Shown here: positions 28,148-36,780 of the stretch, one piece after another | Position numbering within the stretch: position 1 is the stretch's first letter | How the letters are laid out: every line of letters begins with the position of its first letter | Assembly: GCF_009764685.1 (NCBI RefSeq) | Contig: NZ_VHLM01000010.1 | Coordinates: 186,001-250,000, forward strand | DNA length: 64,000 nt | Origin: Flavobacterium sp. I-STPP5a | GTDB taxonomy: Bacteria > Bacteroidota > Bacteroidia > Flavobacteriales > Flavobacteriaceae | Reading direction: 5' to 3' | Notes under the pieces: model-generated | Told to the model about the DNA's origin: nothing | Databases searched by the model: none | What the model saw: the letters and a program-made list of their open reading frames with translations, nothing else | Program-made: the position numbers and the translations under genes

Positions 28148-30925
28148 ATGACAAATATTACCTTTTTAGATAAAATAGCTACAGTTTTAATAGAAAAATA
28201 TGCAACTCGTTTTTCGGATACCATTGTAGTGCTGCCTAATAAACGAGCTAAAATATTTCTTATTGAAGCTCTAAAACGTCAGGTGACTACAAATGTTTTC
28301 GCTCCAGAAATTATTAGTATTGAGGATTTTATTCAAGACATTGCAAGCATTCGTACTATTGATCCTATTGAGTTGTTATTTGAGTTTTATGAAGTGTATC
28401 TATCTATAACTGATAAGGCTAGTCAACAAACCTTTGAGTTATTTGCCAATTGGGCCAAAACTTTATTGCAGGATTTTAATGAAATTGATCGGTATTTATT
28501 AGATCCAACATATGTATTGTCCTATTTGAAAGATATTGAAGACATCAAAAAATGGGGAATTGAGGTGGAAAACAAAACGACTTTATTAGAAAAGTACATT
28601 GATTTTTGGAAATTATTACCCGTTTATTACCAAAATCTGTACAGTCATTTGCTAAATAAAGGAGTTGGTTATCAGGGATTAATTTATAGAGAAGCAGTTC
28701 ATAATCTAATTCATTTTTCAGAAAGTGTTCAAGATAAAAAGTATCTTTTTGCGGGGTTTAATGCACTAAATGCTGCCGAAGAAAAAATAATTCAACATCT
28801 AATAGCAGGTGAACAAGCTGAAATTTTTTGGGACGTAGATCAAACTTTTCTCAACGATCCGTATCATGATGCAGGACTTTTTGTGAGAAGATTTAAAGAA
28901 AGCTGGAAACATTATAAGGTAAACCCTTTTGAATGGATAGTTGATGATTTTTCGCAAACCAAAAACATAAAGGTTATTGGCACACCCAAAACAATAGGTC
29001 AAGCAAAAATAGCAGGAAGTATAATTGAAAATGTCATCCTTGAATCTAATACGTTAGGAATTGATGATCATCTTGATAAAGTTGCAGTTGTATTAGGAGA
29101 TGAAAATCTCTTGGTGCCACTTTTATATTCGTTGCCATCAACAGTTGGCGCTTTAAATATTACAATGGGTTATTCCAGCAAGAATAATCCGGCTCAAATC
29201 TTGATAAGTAAATTATTTAAAATGCATACCAATGCACTTTCAAGAAATGCTAAAAGTTACGTTTTGTATTATAAAGATGTTTTAGATATTCTAACACATC
29301 CATTAGTGGAACCGTATGCAAATACCAATGCGCTCGTAAAAATTATCAATCTAAATAATTATACCTTCATTACACATCATAAATTGATGGAGTTGCAAGT
29401 TGAGCCTAGTGAATTGTTTTTGTTGTTATTTCAAAAATGGGAAAACGGATCGATTCCTGTTTTAGAAACAATTTCTAAATTATTGCAAACTATAAAAGAG
29501 AATTTAAGCAACGATAATGAGGAAGAAAAAATCACGAAGGCCTTTGTTTTTGCTATTTTTAAAGTAATTAATAAACTTATTAACTACTATTCTAAACACG
29601 AACATATTGATAAAATAGAAACGCTATATTCTATTTATAAGCAGGTTATTGATCTTGCCGAAGTATCGTTTGAGGGAGAACCATTAAATGGTTTGCAGAT
29701 TATGGGTGTGTTAGAAAGCAGAGTTTTGGATTTTGACACAGTCATTGTCACCTCTATGAATGAAGGTAAATTCCCTGCTGGTAAATCTCAAAATTCCTTT
29801 ATTCCTTATGACGTGAAGAGGGAGTTAGGTTTACCAACTTTTAAGGAGAAAGACGCTATTTATACCTATCATTTTTATCATTTATTGCAGCGTGCCAAAA
29901 CTATTTACTTGTTGTATAACACCGAAAGTGAAGGTTTGGATGCTGGTGAAAAAAGTCGATTTATTACGCAACTGGAAGTAGAAAAGCAAAACAATCACAC
30001 GATTACTCATGAAATTTATAATGCGGTTTTACCCGATACGGCGTACCAACCTATTGTAATTTCTAAGTCGGATAGTGTGATGTTACGATTGAAAGAAATT
30101 GCTGAAAAAGGATTTTCACCCTCTGCTTTGACCAGTTATATCCGTAATCCGATTCAGTTTTATTTCCAAAAGATTTTACGCATTAGCGAAGTCGAAGAGG
30201 TAGAGGAAAATATTGCTTTGAATACGCTGGGTACCATTATTCATGAGACCTTGCGTGTTTTATATGAACCATTTATTGATAAATTTATTTCAGAAAGCGA
30301 TATTTTAAATTGTTTTAAGCAAATAGACGTTGAGGTTCTAAAGCAATTTAAAGTAGTATACAAGGAAGGCGAAATCAAAAAAGGACGTAATTTATTAGCC
30401 TTTGAAGTAGCCAAGCGTAATGTTTCTAATTTCTTGAAAGTAGAATTAGAAAGCATCAAAAATGGTGATGCGATCAAAATTATTGCTTTGGAACAAACTT
30501 TTGAACGTGTTTTGCATCATCCTAATTTGCCTTTTCCAGTATTGATAAAAGGAAATGTGGACCGAATTGAAGAACGCAATGGAAACATCCGAATCATCGA
30601 TTATAAAACGGGAAAAGTGGATAAAGCCAATGTGACTTTAAAATCTTGGAACGGACTCATTGAAGATATTAAAAGTGATAAAATCATACAGGTGCTTGCA
30701 TACGCGTACATGTACGAAACGGAAGCAAAAGGAAAAACCATCGAAGCAGGTATTATCTCTTTTAAAAATCTAAAAGCAGGTTTTTTACCGTTTAATTTTA
30801 AAGTAGATAAAATTGTTAATAGCAGTATCACCGATGATATTTTGAGAAATTATCTGGAACAATTGGTACTTTTATTAAGTGAAATTTTGGATGTGAATAC
30901 GCCTTTCAAAGAAAAAATAATTTAA
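28148..30925 (+). CDS. AddB-like PD-(D/E)XK nuclease family protein
   Basis: The 925-residue protein has a decayed helicase-like body with the conserved GLQIMGVLESRVLDFDTVIV and NEGKFPAG segments, followed by a C-terminal nuclease with HETLRV near 698, VDRIEER near 804 and IIDYKTGK near 817. This matches the second subunit of AddAB-type repair enzymes. I see no cysteine cluster like the iron-sulfur site of Bacillus AddB. The likely partner is the AddA-like protein at 21570; kbl and ompA lie between them. The small ABC membrane protein follows. Confidence 0.85.
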   Translation: MTNITFLDKIATVLIEKYATRFSDTIVVLPNKRAKIFLIEALKRQVTTNVFAPEIISIEDFIQDIASIRTIDPIELLFEFYEVYLSITDKASQQTFELFANWAKTLLQDFNEIDRYLLDPTYVLSYLKDIEDIKKWGIEVENKTTLLEKYIDFWKLLPVYYQNLYSHLLNKGVGYQGLIYREAVHNLIHFSESVQDKKYLFAGFNALNAAEEKIIQHLIAGEQAEIFWDVDQTFLNDPYHDAGLFVRRFKESWKHYKVNPFEWIVDDFSQTKNIKVIGTPKTIGQAKIAGSIIENVILESNTLGIDDHLDKVAVVLGDENLLVPLLYSLPSTVGALNITMGYSSKNNPAQILISKLFKMHTNALSRNAKSYVLYYKDVLDILTHPLVEPYANTNALVKIINLNNYTFITHHKLMELQVEPSELFLLLFQKWENGSIPVLETISKLLQTIKENLSNDNEEEKITKAFVFAIFKVINKLINYYSKHEHIDKIETLYSIYKQVIDLAEVSFEGEPLNGLQIMGVLESRVLDFDTVIVTSMNEGKFPAGKSQNSFIPYDVKRELGLPTFKEKDAIYTYHFYHLLQRAKTIYLLYNTESEGLDAGEKSRFITQLEVEKQNNHTITHEIYNAVLPDTAYQPIVISKSDSVMLRLKEIAEKGFSPSALTSYIRNPIQFYFQKILRISEVEEVEENIALNTLGTIIHETLRVLYEPFIDKFISESDILNCFKQIDVEVLKQFKVVYKEGEIKKGRNLLAFEVAKRNVSNFLKVELESIKNGDAIKIIALEQTFERVLHHPNLPFPVLIKGNVDRIEERNGNIRIIDYKTGKVDKANVTLKSWNGLIEDIKSDKIIQVLAYAYMYETEAKGKTIEAGIISFKNLKAGFLPFNFKVDKIVNSSITDDILRNYLEQLVLLLSEILDVNTPFKEKII

Positions 30926-30935
30926 TTCAACTACT

Positions 30936-31229
30936 ATCAGAAAGCTAATTAATTGTTTCGAGTTTTACAAAAGTACTTTAGCCATAAACGTCGCTATAAG
31001 TACTTTGGCGGCGGTTTTTGGAGGTTTTGAAACCTTTAAATATGTGCTCTTATTTTTTGGATTTTTTATTAGTCTTTTGATTAAAGAGGTGAATGCTAAA
31101 AACGAATACTTGTTTTATTACAACAACGGTCTTTCAAAAATTCAGTTGATTGTTTATGGATTCCTCATTAATTTTTTCTTTTCGATGATCTTCATTCTTG
31201 TTGTGAATCTTATGTTGAATTTCCTATGA
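30936..31229 (+). CDS. Small membrane protein of an ABC unit, non-ATG start
   Basis: The conserved frame extends upstream of the first usual start, TTG at 31005, to just after the stop of the preceding gene. RKLINCFEFYKSTLAINVAIS looks like a real N terminus with the codon ATC at 30936 where Met is expected. Three to four membrane segments follow (TLAAVFGGFET, YVLLFFGFFISLLI, IVYGFLINFFFSMIFILVV). The stop overlaps the ATG of the ATPase gene (ATGA), so translation is coupled. Family name is unknown to me; probably the membrane partner of that ATPase. Start uncertain. Confidence 0.6.
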   Translation: MRKLINCFEFYKSTLAINVAISTLAAVFGGFETFKYVLLFFGFFISLLIKEVNAKNEYLFYYNNGLSKIQLIVYGFLINFFFSMIFILVVNLMLNFL

Positions 31230-31897
31230 CAACATGTATTTTAGAAGTAGATAGCGTACAAAAACAATACAAAGGAAAAATTATCCTTTCGGATGTGTAT
31301 TTGAAATGTGAAACGGGTACTGTTCTCGGGATTTTGGGTCGAAATGGTTCTGGTAAATCTACATTATTGAAGATTATTTTCGGGATAGAACCAGCTGATT
31401 TTAAGTTTGTTCGGGTTGGTGGAAAAGTGCTGTCAAAAACAAGTGAGCTGTTAAAGGAAATAAGCTATTTACCGCAGGATTCTTTTATTCCAAATTCTTT
31501 TTCCATTCATAAAACCATTCAATTGTGCATTGCCAAAGCGAAAGTAAAAGAATTTTGTGCAGATGCCATGATACAGTCTATGTTGGGTAAAAAAATCAAA
31601 CATTTATCTGGTGGGGAATTGCGGTATCTAGAAATTAAATTAATCCTGAACAATGATTCAAAATTTGTACTGCTTGATGAGCCTTATAATGGATTGTCAC
31701 CCATCATGATTGAAAACATAAATGCGTTAATCACAACAATGTCTGCTAAAAAAGGGATTTTGATCACCGATCATAATTATGAAAATGTGATTCAAATTTC
31801 GACCAAACTGGCATTAATGAAAGATGGGAAAATGCATCATTTAAAAGATAAAAACGAACTCGTTGAAAAAGGTTATTTAAAATTTGGTATGCTCTAA
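31226..31897 (+). CDS. ABC transporter ATP-binding protein
   Basis: The 223-residue protein contains Walker A GRNGSGKST (38-46), Q-loop Gln84, signature LSGGE (127-131), Walker B FVLLDEP (147-153) and a switch His in TDHNY. It is coupled to the small membrane protein upstream by a 4-base overlap. The substrate is unknown. Its stop codon interlocks with that of the convergent hydrolase gene (CTAA at 31894-31897). Confidence 0.88.
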   Translation: MTTCILEVDSVQKQYKGKIILSDVYLKCETGTVLGILGRNGSGKSTLLKIIFGIEPADFKFVRVGGKVLSKTSELLKEISYLPQDSFIPNSFSIHKTIQLCIAKAKVKEFCADAMIQSMLGKKIKHLSGGELRYLEIKLILNNDSKFVLLDEPYNGLSPIMIENINALITTMSAKKGILITDHNYENVIQISTKLALMKDGKMHHLKDKNELVEKGYLKFGML

Positions 31898-32676
31898 ATA
31901 CTTTTAAAAAAAGACAATAGAGCAGCTAATAATTCGTCTTGATTTTCTATGTGACTCATGTGTCCATCAGGAAAAGTGATAAGTTGGACCGCCGTGTTTT
32001 CTATTTGTTCCTTGGTTTCTTCATAATTCAAAACAGGATCTTTTTCTCCTAAAATTAAAAGTTTCGGAAAAGGCGTAAGGTGCAGCAAAACTTCTCGATC
32101 TTGCCTGGTTTTCATGCCTTCTAGTGAGGCAACAATTCCTTGCAAAGGCGTTTTTAAAGCTTCTTTTTTGACGTTTTCAATCGTTGCAGCTAGTCGCTCT
32201 CTATTATTTTCACTAAATAAATTACCAATCGAAAGAGAAATAAAATTTACAAAAGATTGTTTCACAGCTTTAATGGCGCGATCCCGATTCTTTTTGCGCT
32301 CTTCACTGTCGGCTCTTGCGGTTGAGTTGAGTAAAACCAATCCTTTGACAGTATCGGGATACAATTCGGCGAAAGCCAAAGCCACGTAACCTCCCATAGA
32401 ATGCCCTACAAAAATAGCTTTGCGAATGCGCAATTCTGATAAAACGGCATGAACCACATCGGCATTATCCTCCATGGTGTGCACATAACCCAAACATTCC
32501 GTGGCGCCATGACCTAACAAGTCAATGCTAATAACACGATTTTTTTGCGCCAATTCTGGGACATAAAAATCCCACATGCTTTTGTTCTCTAGAAAACCGT
32601 GAAGTAAAACAATGGCTGTTCCTTTTCCAGTATTGGTATAGGAAATAGTGGTGTTTTTAAAGAGGATTTGTTTCAA
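31894..32676 (-). CDS. Alpha/beta hydrolase
   Basis: The 260-residue protein has the oxyanion segment LLHGFLENKSMW, the nucleophile elbow GHSMGG (Ser93), an acid in LGEKDPVLNY and the His in PDGHMSHIEN, giving a complete triad. It resembles carboxylesterase or BioH/MenH-like hydrolases, but no substrate can be assigned. It has no same-strand neighbour close by. Confidence 0.87.
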   Translation of the reverse strand: MKQILFKNTTISYTNTGKGTAIVLLHGFLENKSMWDFYVPELAQKNRVISIDLLGHGATECLGYVHTMEDNADVVHAVLSELRIRKAIFVGHSMGGYVALAFAELYPDTVKGLVLLNSTARADSEERKKNRDRAIKAVKQSFVNFISLSIGNLFSENNRERLAATIENVKKEALKTPLQGIVASLEGMKTRQDREVLLHLTPFPKLLILGEKDPVLNYEETKEQIENTAVQLITFPDGHMSHIENQDELLAALLSFFKSI

Positions 32677-32869
32677 TTTTGTAATGTTTATGCAAAGCTA
32701 AAGCTTTAATTTTTTTCAAAACATATAAGCCATTTAAGTTTTAGATTTTTTTGGGTGATTCAAACTAAAACTGTCATCTTAAATGTCAATATAACTAAAA
32801 AGGATTTTAACCATATAAGAAATATAAGGTCATGTAAGTATTTTATAAATTCACTTGTATTAAAAATAG

Positions 32870-32877
32870 TATATTTG
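32870..32877 (+). promoter_or_regulatory. TAnnTTTG promoter box of the AbiH gene
   Basis: TATATTTG lies 19 bases before the ATG at 32897, showing that the gene is transcribed on its own. No clear -33 TTG is visible. Confidence 0.5.
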
Positions 32878-32896
32878 AGTAAAGCAACTTAGAAAA

Positions 32897-34126
32897 ATGA
32901 ATAGACTTGTTATAATTGGAAACGGATTTGATTTAGCTCATGGTTTACCGACTTCTTACAAAGATTTTATAGATGATTATTGGAAGAAAGTGGTGTGCAC
33001 AAATCACGATGATGACTTTATTTCATTTCAAAATTTAGATCAACATTTTAAATTTGAAAAAGTTGAGAATTTAAAAGGATTGGCAAATTGTATTTTTCAA
33101 TTGGATCAAGAGATTAAATTTTTGGATGCTGAGATATACAAAGAGTATGGTAATAATCACAGTGGTAAATATCCAAGATTACAGATACTCAACTATAAGA
33201 ATCATTTTTTTAAGTTGATCAATCAAAAATCAGTACAGAATTGGGTTGATATTGAAAATGAATATTATAAACAACTGAAAAGCATAGTTGATTTTAAGCA
33301 GGTTGGTATTTCACAAGATAAAGATGAATTTGAATTATTACGCAGAAACAAAATATTGAGATTAAATAAGGAGTTTGATCAAGTAAAAAACTGCTTAGTA
33401 TCTTATCTCGAAAATAGAGTCTTTATTAATGAAGAAATTTTATCATCATTTATTGAGTTGTTAAAAATTAATAGAGGAACAGATGAATATTTTGCTGAAT
33501 TTTCAAATCAAGATTATAAGGTTCTAAAGGATTTTTATATTGAAGATAGCCCAGACAAAAGAAAAGAAGTAATCACCTTTTGTTTGAATTTCAATTACAC
33601 AAAAACGATTGATAAATACATTAACTACACAACGGAATCTGGGAAAGACAGGAGTTTTGGACAAGTTTATAATTTACAAATTCACGGAAGATTAAATGAT
33701 TTTAGTAATCAGATTAATTTTGGTTTCGGAGATGAAATGGATGAAGATTATAAAATAATCGAAAATTTAGATGATAATGAATATTTAAAAAATTTTAAAT
33801 CATTTCTCTACTCACAGAACTCTAATTATAAAAATCTACTTGATTTTATTAATGTCAATAAGTTTCAAGTTATAATTATGGGGCATTCTTGCGGATTATC
33901 AGATAGAACTCTTTTAAATACCATTTTTGAGCATTCTAATTGTAGATCAATAAAAGTGTTTTATCATGAAATTAAAGATGAGAATGGGAAAGTTATCAAA
34001 GATAATTACACAGAAATTATTCAAAATATATCTAGACACTTTAATAAGAAAAAATTAATGCGAGAGAAAATAGTTAATAAAACACTTTGTCAACCATTAC
34101 CTCAAGTTAAACTACCATTAAAATAA
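32897..34126 (+). CDS. AbiH family abortive-infection protein
   Basis: The 409-residue protein opens with the family hallmark LVIIGNGFDLAHGLPTSYKDF, a Rossmann-like glycine turn. Later conserved points are CLNFNYTKTIDKY, IHGRLND with NFGFGDEMD, and IIMGHSCGLSDRTLL. AbiH was first described as a lactococcal phage-resistance gene, and homologues occur in defence islands; the mechanism is not settled. Here it stands alone among housekeeping genes, with its own promoter. The low-GC, Asn/Lys-rich composition fits horizontal gain but is close to that of its neighbours. Confidence 0.85.
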   Translation: MNRLVIIGNGFDLAHGLPTSYKDFIDDYWKKVVCTNHDDDFISFQNLDQHFKFEKVENLKGLANCIFQLDQEIKFLDAEIYKEYGNNHSGKYPRLQILNYKNHFFKLINQKSVQNWVDIENEYYKQLKSIVDFKQVGISQDKDEFELLRRNKILRLNKEFDQVKNCLVSYLENRVFINEEILSSFIELLKINRGTDEYFAEFSNQDYKVLKDFYIEDSPDKRKEVITFCLNFNYTKTIDKYINYTTESGKDRSFGQVYNLQIHGRLNDFSNQINFGFGDEMDEDYKIIENLDDNEYLKNFKSFLYSQNSNYKNLLDFINVNKFQVIIMGHSCGLSDRTLLNTIFEHSNCRSIKVFYHEIKDENGKVIKDNYTEIIQNISRHFNKKKLMREKIVNKTLCQPLPQVKLPLK

Positions 34127-34151
34127 AAAAGCTCCCATTTCTGAGAGCCTT
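34125..34151 (-). terminator. Terminator of the AIM24-family gene
   Basis: On the minus strand GCTCTC pairs with GGGAGC across AGAAAT and is followed by six T. Confidence 0.6.
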
Positions 34152-34157
34152 TGAGTC

Positions 34158-34958
34158 TTAAAATCTATTATCGCCGTCTATTAATCGGCCTAAACCGCCT
34201 AATAAACTGCCTTCGTCACGGCTGCTTCCGCCTGCCCTTGGTGCCGATGCAATGATTCTATCGGCAAGGCGACTGAAAGGTAAGGACTGAATATAAACTG
34301 TTCCTGGACCGCGTAGTGTAGCGTAAAATAATCCTTCGCCACCAAAAAGAGAATTTTTGATTCCGCCTACAAACTCGATGTCATAATCTACATCTTTTGT
34401 AAATCCTACAATACAACCGGTATCTACTTTTAGGACTTCACCTGCGGCTAATTCTTTTTTGGCTAATGTTCCGCCGGTGTGCACAAAGGCCATTCCGTCA
34501 CCTTCAATTTTTTGCATGATGAAACCTTCTCCGCCAAATAACCCAGTTCCTAATTTTTTAGAGAATTCGATTCCTACTGATACGCCTTTGGCTGCACATA
34601 AAAAAGAGTCTTTTTGGCAAATAAATTTACCTCCAAATTGCATCAAATCAATTGGGATGATTTTTCCAGGATATGGCGATGCAAATGAAACTTTACTTTT
34701 GGTATTGTTTTGGTTTATGAATGCGGTCATAAAGAGACTTTCTCCAGTAAGTACTCGTTTTCCAGCGCTTAAAAGTTTGCCAAACAATCCGTTTTCTTGT
34801 CCAGAACCGTCTCCAAAAATGGTTTGCATTTGGATGTTGTTATCCATCATCATAAAACTTCCGGCTTCGGCAACGACAACTTCCTGAGGATCTAGTTCGA
34901 TCTCTACGTACTGCATTTCTTCGCCGTAAATGTGGTAATCAATTTCGTGTGCTTGCAT
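34158..34958 (-). CDS. TIGR00266/AIM24 family protein
   Basis: This 266-residue beta-rich protein starts IDYHIYGEEMQYVEIELDP and has the typical EAGSFMMMD and repeated GLFGGEGF/SLFGGEGLFY motifs, ending in a Gly/Arg tail (GGLGRLIDGDNRF). The bacterial family has no firm biochemical role; yeast AIM24 affects mitochondrial membrane organisation. Nothing in the context narrows it. Length is typical. Confidence 0.85.
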   Translation of the reverse strand: MQAHEIDYHIYGEEMQYVEIELDPQEVVVAEAGSFMMMDNNIQMQTIFGDGSGQENGLFGKLLSAGKRVLTGESLFMTAFINQNNTKSKVSFASPYPGKIIPIDLMQFGGKFICQKDSFLCAAKGVSVGIEFSKKLGTGLFGGEGFIMQKIEGDGMAFVHTGGTLAKKELAAGEVLKVDTGCIVGFTKDVDYDIEFVGGIKNSLFGGEGLFYATLRGPGTVYIQSLPFSRLADRIIASAPRAGGSSRDEGSLLGGLGRLIDGDNRF

Positions 34959-35100
34959 GATTTTTATGTTTTTAGTTTTTTTCTAGTTAATATTTTAATT
35001 GTTGTTGATAACGATTTTAAGAATAAGTCTTTGACTGTTTTGTAACGTTACAACTTTAGAATTGTTTTAACATTTTGACTACTGAAAATGATCTGTGAAT
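34959..35100. other. Intergenic AT-rich sequence beside hairpin copy 2
   Basis: The gap from 34959 to 35284 holds hairpin element copy 2 (35101-35195) and flanking sequence without a gene. A 60-residue minus-strand frame over it is an artefact of the repeat. Confidence 0.4.
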
Positions 35101-35195
35101 GATAGCCCTGATGGCAGTGGTATCTCCCGCTTATAAAAAACAAGGCTTTTGTGCCGTAGTTTTTTAAGTGGGAATATAACGAACAGCAGGACAGG
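35101..35195 (+). repeat. Interspersed hairpin element, copy 2
   Basis: It begins ATAGCCCTGATGGCAGTGG, has an imperfect central stem (TATAAAAAACAAGGC/GCCGTAGTTTTTTAAG) and ends AACGAACAGCAGGACAGG. The ends match copies 1 and 3; the stem does not. Confidence 0.75.
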
Positions 35196-35284
35196 TCGTG
35201 GTTTTGAAAATTACATTTACTGCTCCCCAAAAAAAAAGCAACCTAGATTGCGCTAGACTGCTTGTTATGGATGGGAAAGAGTTG

Positions 35285-36577
35285 TTATGCGTTCATGAGG
35301 TCTTCGATTTCTTCGACTTCGATAGGGATGTTGCGCATCATGTTGAAAGGTTCGTCGTTTTCTTGAACGATGATGTTGTCCTCAAGACGAATTCCGAAAC
35401 CTTCGGCAGGAATGTAAATCCCAGGTTCTACGGTAAAGACCATGTTGGCTTGCATTGGCTCGGTCAAAATACCATAATCGTGGGTGTCTAACCCCATGTG
35501 GTGTGAGGTTCCGTGCATGAAATATTTTTTGTAAGCGGGCCAATCAGGGTTTTCGTTTTGGACATCGGCTTTGTCAATAAGACCTAAACCTAATAATTCT
35601 GAGGTCATTATTTTCCCAACTTCGATGTGGTATTGTTTCCAAAGTGTGCCAGTGGTTAACATTTTAGTAGCTTCGTTTTTTACACGAAGTACGGCGTTGT
35701 AAACCTCTTTTTGACGAGTAGAATAGCGACCAGAAACGGGAATGGTGCGCGTCATATCACTAGAATAATTAGCATATTCAGCAGCTACATCAAGTAAAAT
35801 TAAGTCGCCTGCTTTGCATTGTTGGTTGTTTTCAATGTAGTGCAAAACATTGGCATTGTTACCCGATGCGATGATAGGCGTATAAGCAAAACCACGAGAA
35901 CGGTTGCGGATGAATTCGTGAATCAATTCAGCTTCGATTTCGTATTCAGTAACGTTTGGTTTTACAAAAGGCAACAATCGTCTGAAACCAAGCTCGGTGA
36001 TGTTACAGGCTTTTTGAATCAAATCTAATTCTTCGCTTTCTTTTACAGAACGAAGACGTTGTAGGATAGGGTTGCTTTTTGCAACGGCGTGTGCAGGATA
36101 TTTTTCTTTCCACCATTTTACAAAGCGTGCTTCGCGGGTTTCGGTTTCTACCGTGGCGCGGTAATGCTCGTTGGTGTTGATGTAAATGGTTTCGGCATGC
36201 GTCATCATTTCGAATAACACTTTTTCAAAATCTTGTAACCAATACACGGTTTTGATTCCGGTTACTTCGTAAGCACGTTCTTTGGTTAATTTTTCGCCTT
36301 CCCAAATGGCAATGTGCTCGCTAGTTTCTTTCAAGAAAACCATCTCGCGTTGGTGTTCATAAGGTGCGTCAGGGAATAAGAGTAAAATACTTTCTTCTTG
36401 GTCAACACCACTCAAATAAAAGATGTCTCGGTGTTGTGCAAAAGGCAACGTACTATCAGCAGAAACTGGATAAATATCATTCGAATTAAAAACAGCTACA
36501 CTTTTTGGCTTCATTTGAGCCATGAATTTGGCTCTGTTTTTTATAAATAAATTGCGGTCAATTTGATGGTATTTCAT
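35285..36577 (-). CDS. pepP: Aminopeptidase P family protein (Xaa-Pro aminopeptidase)
   Basis: The enzyme removes N-terminal residues before proline. It has the AMP_N domain at the start and a pita-bread metallopeptidase domain. Metal ligands appear in order: Asp in LLDVAAEYA, Asp in YSSDMTRTI, His in HGTSHHMGLD, Glu in TVEPGIYIP and Glu in IRLEDNI. At 430 residues it matches E. coli PepP. It is divergent from the BNR-repeat gene and has a minus-strand TATTTTTG box at 36690-36683. Confidence 0.93.
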   Translation of the reverse strand: MKYHQIDRNLFIKNRAKFMAQMKPKSVAVFNSNDIYPVSADSTLPFAQHRDIFYLSGVDQEESILLLFPDAPYEHQREMVFLKETSEHIAIWEGEKLTKERAYEVTGIKTVYWLQDFEKVLFEMMTHAETIYINTNEHYRATVETETREARFVKWWKEKYPAHAVAKSNPILQRLRSVKESEELDLIQKACNITELGFRRLLPFVKPNVTEYEIEAELIHEFIRNRSRGFAYTPIIASGNNANVLHYIENNQQCKAGDLILLDVAAEYANYSSDMTRTIPVSGRYSTRQKEVYNAVLRVKNEATKMLTTGTLWKQYHIEVGKIMTSELLGLGLIDKADVQNENPDWPAYKKYFMHGTSHHMGLDTHDYGILTEPMQANMVFTVEPGIYIPAEGFGIRLEDNIIVQENDEPFNMMRNIPIEVEEIEDLMNA

Positions 36578-36691
36578 GAGTTGAGTTTTGTTTTTTATGG
36601 GTGTGAAATGTAATTGGAATGGCTTATTTATCTCTTTAATTTAAAACAATTAGATGCTAATCCATATTTTTTATTGATTATTCAAAAATAG

Positions 36692-36699
36692 TAACTTTG
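36692..36699 (+). promoter_or_regulatory. TAnnTTTG promoter box of the BNR-repeat gene
   Basis: TAACTTTG lies 81 bases before the ATG, almost adjacent to an opposite-strand TATTTTTG box (36683-36690), making a compact divergent promoter pair. Confidence 0.5.
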
Positions 36700-36780
36700 A
36701 GAGAAACAGGTGTTAATTAGAGTATAAAATTTTTTGGTCCGTTGTTTTATCCTTAAATTTCGGCATCAAAATCCAACTCT

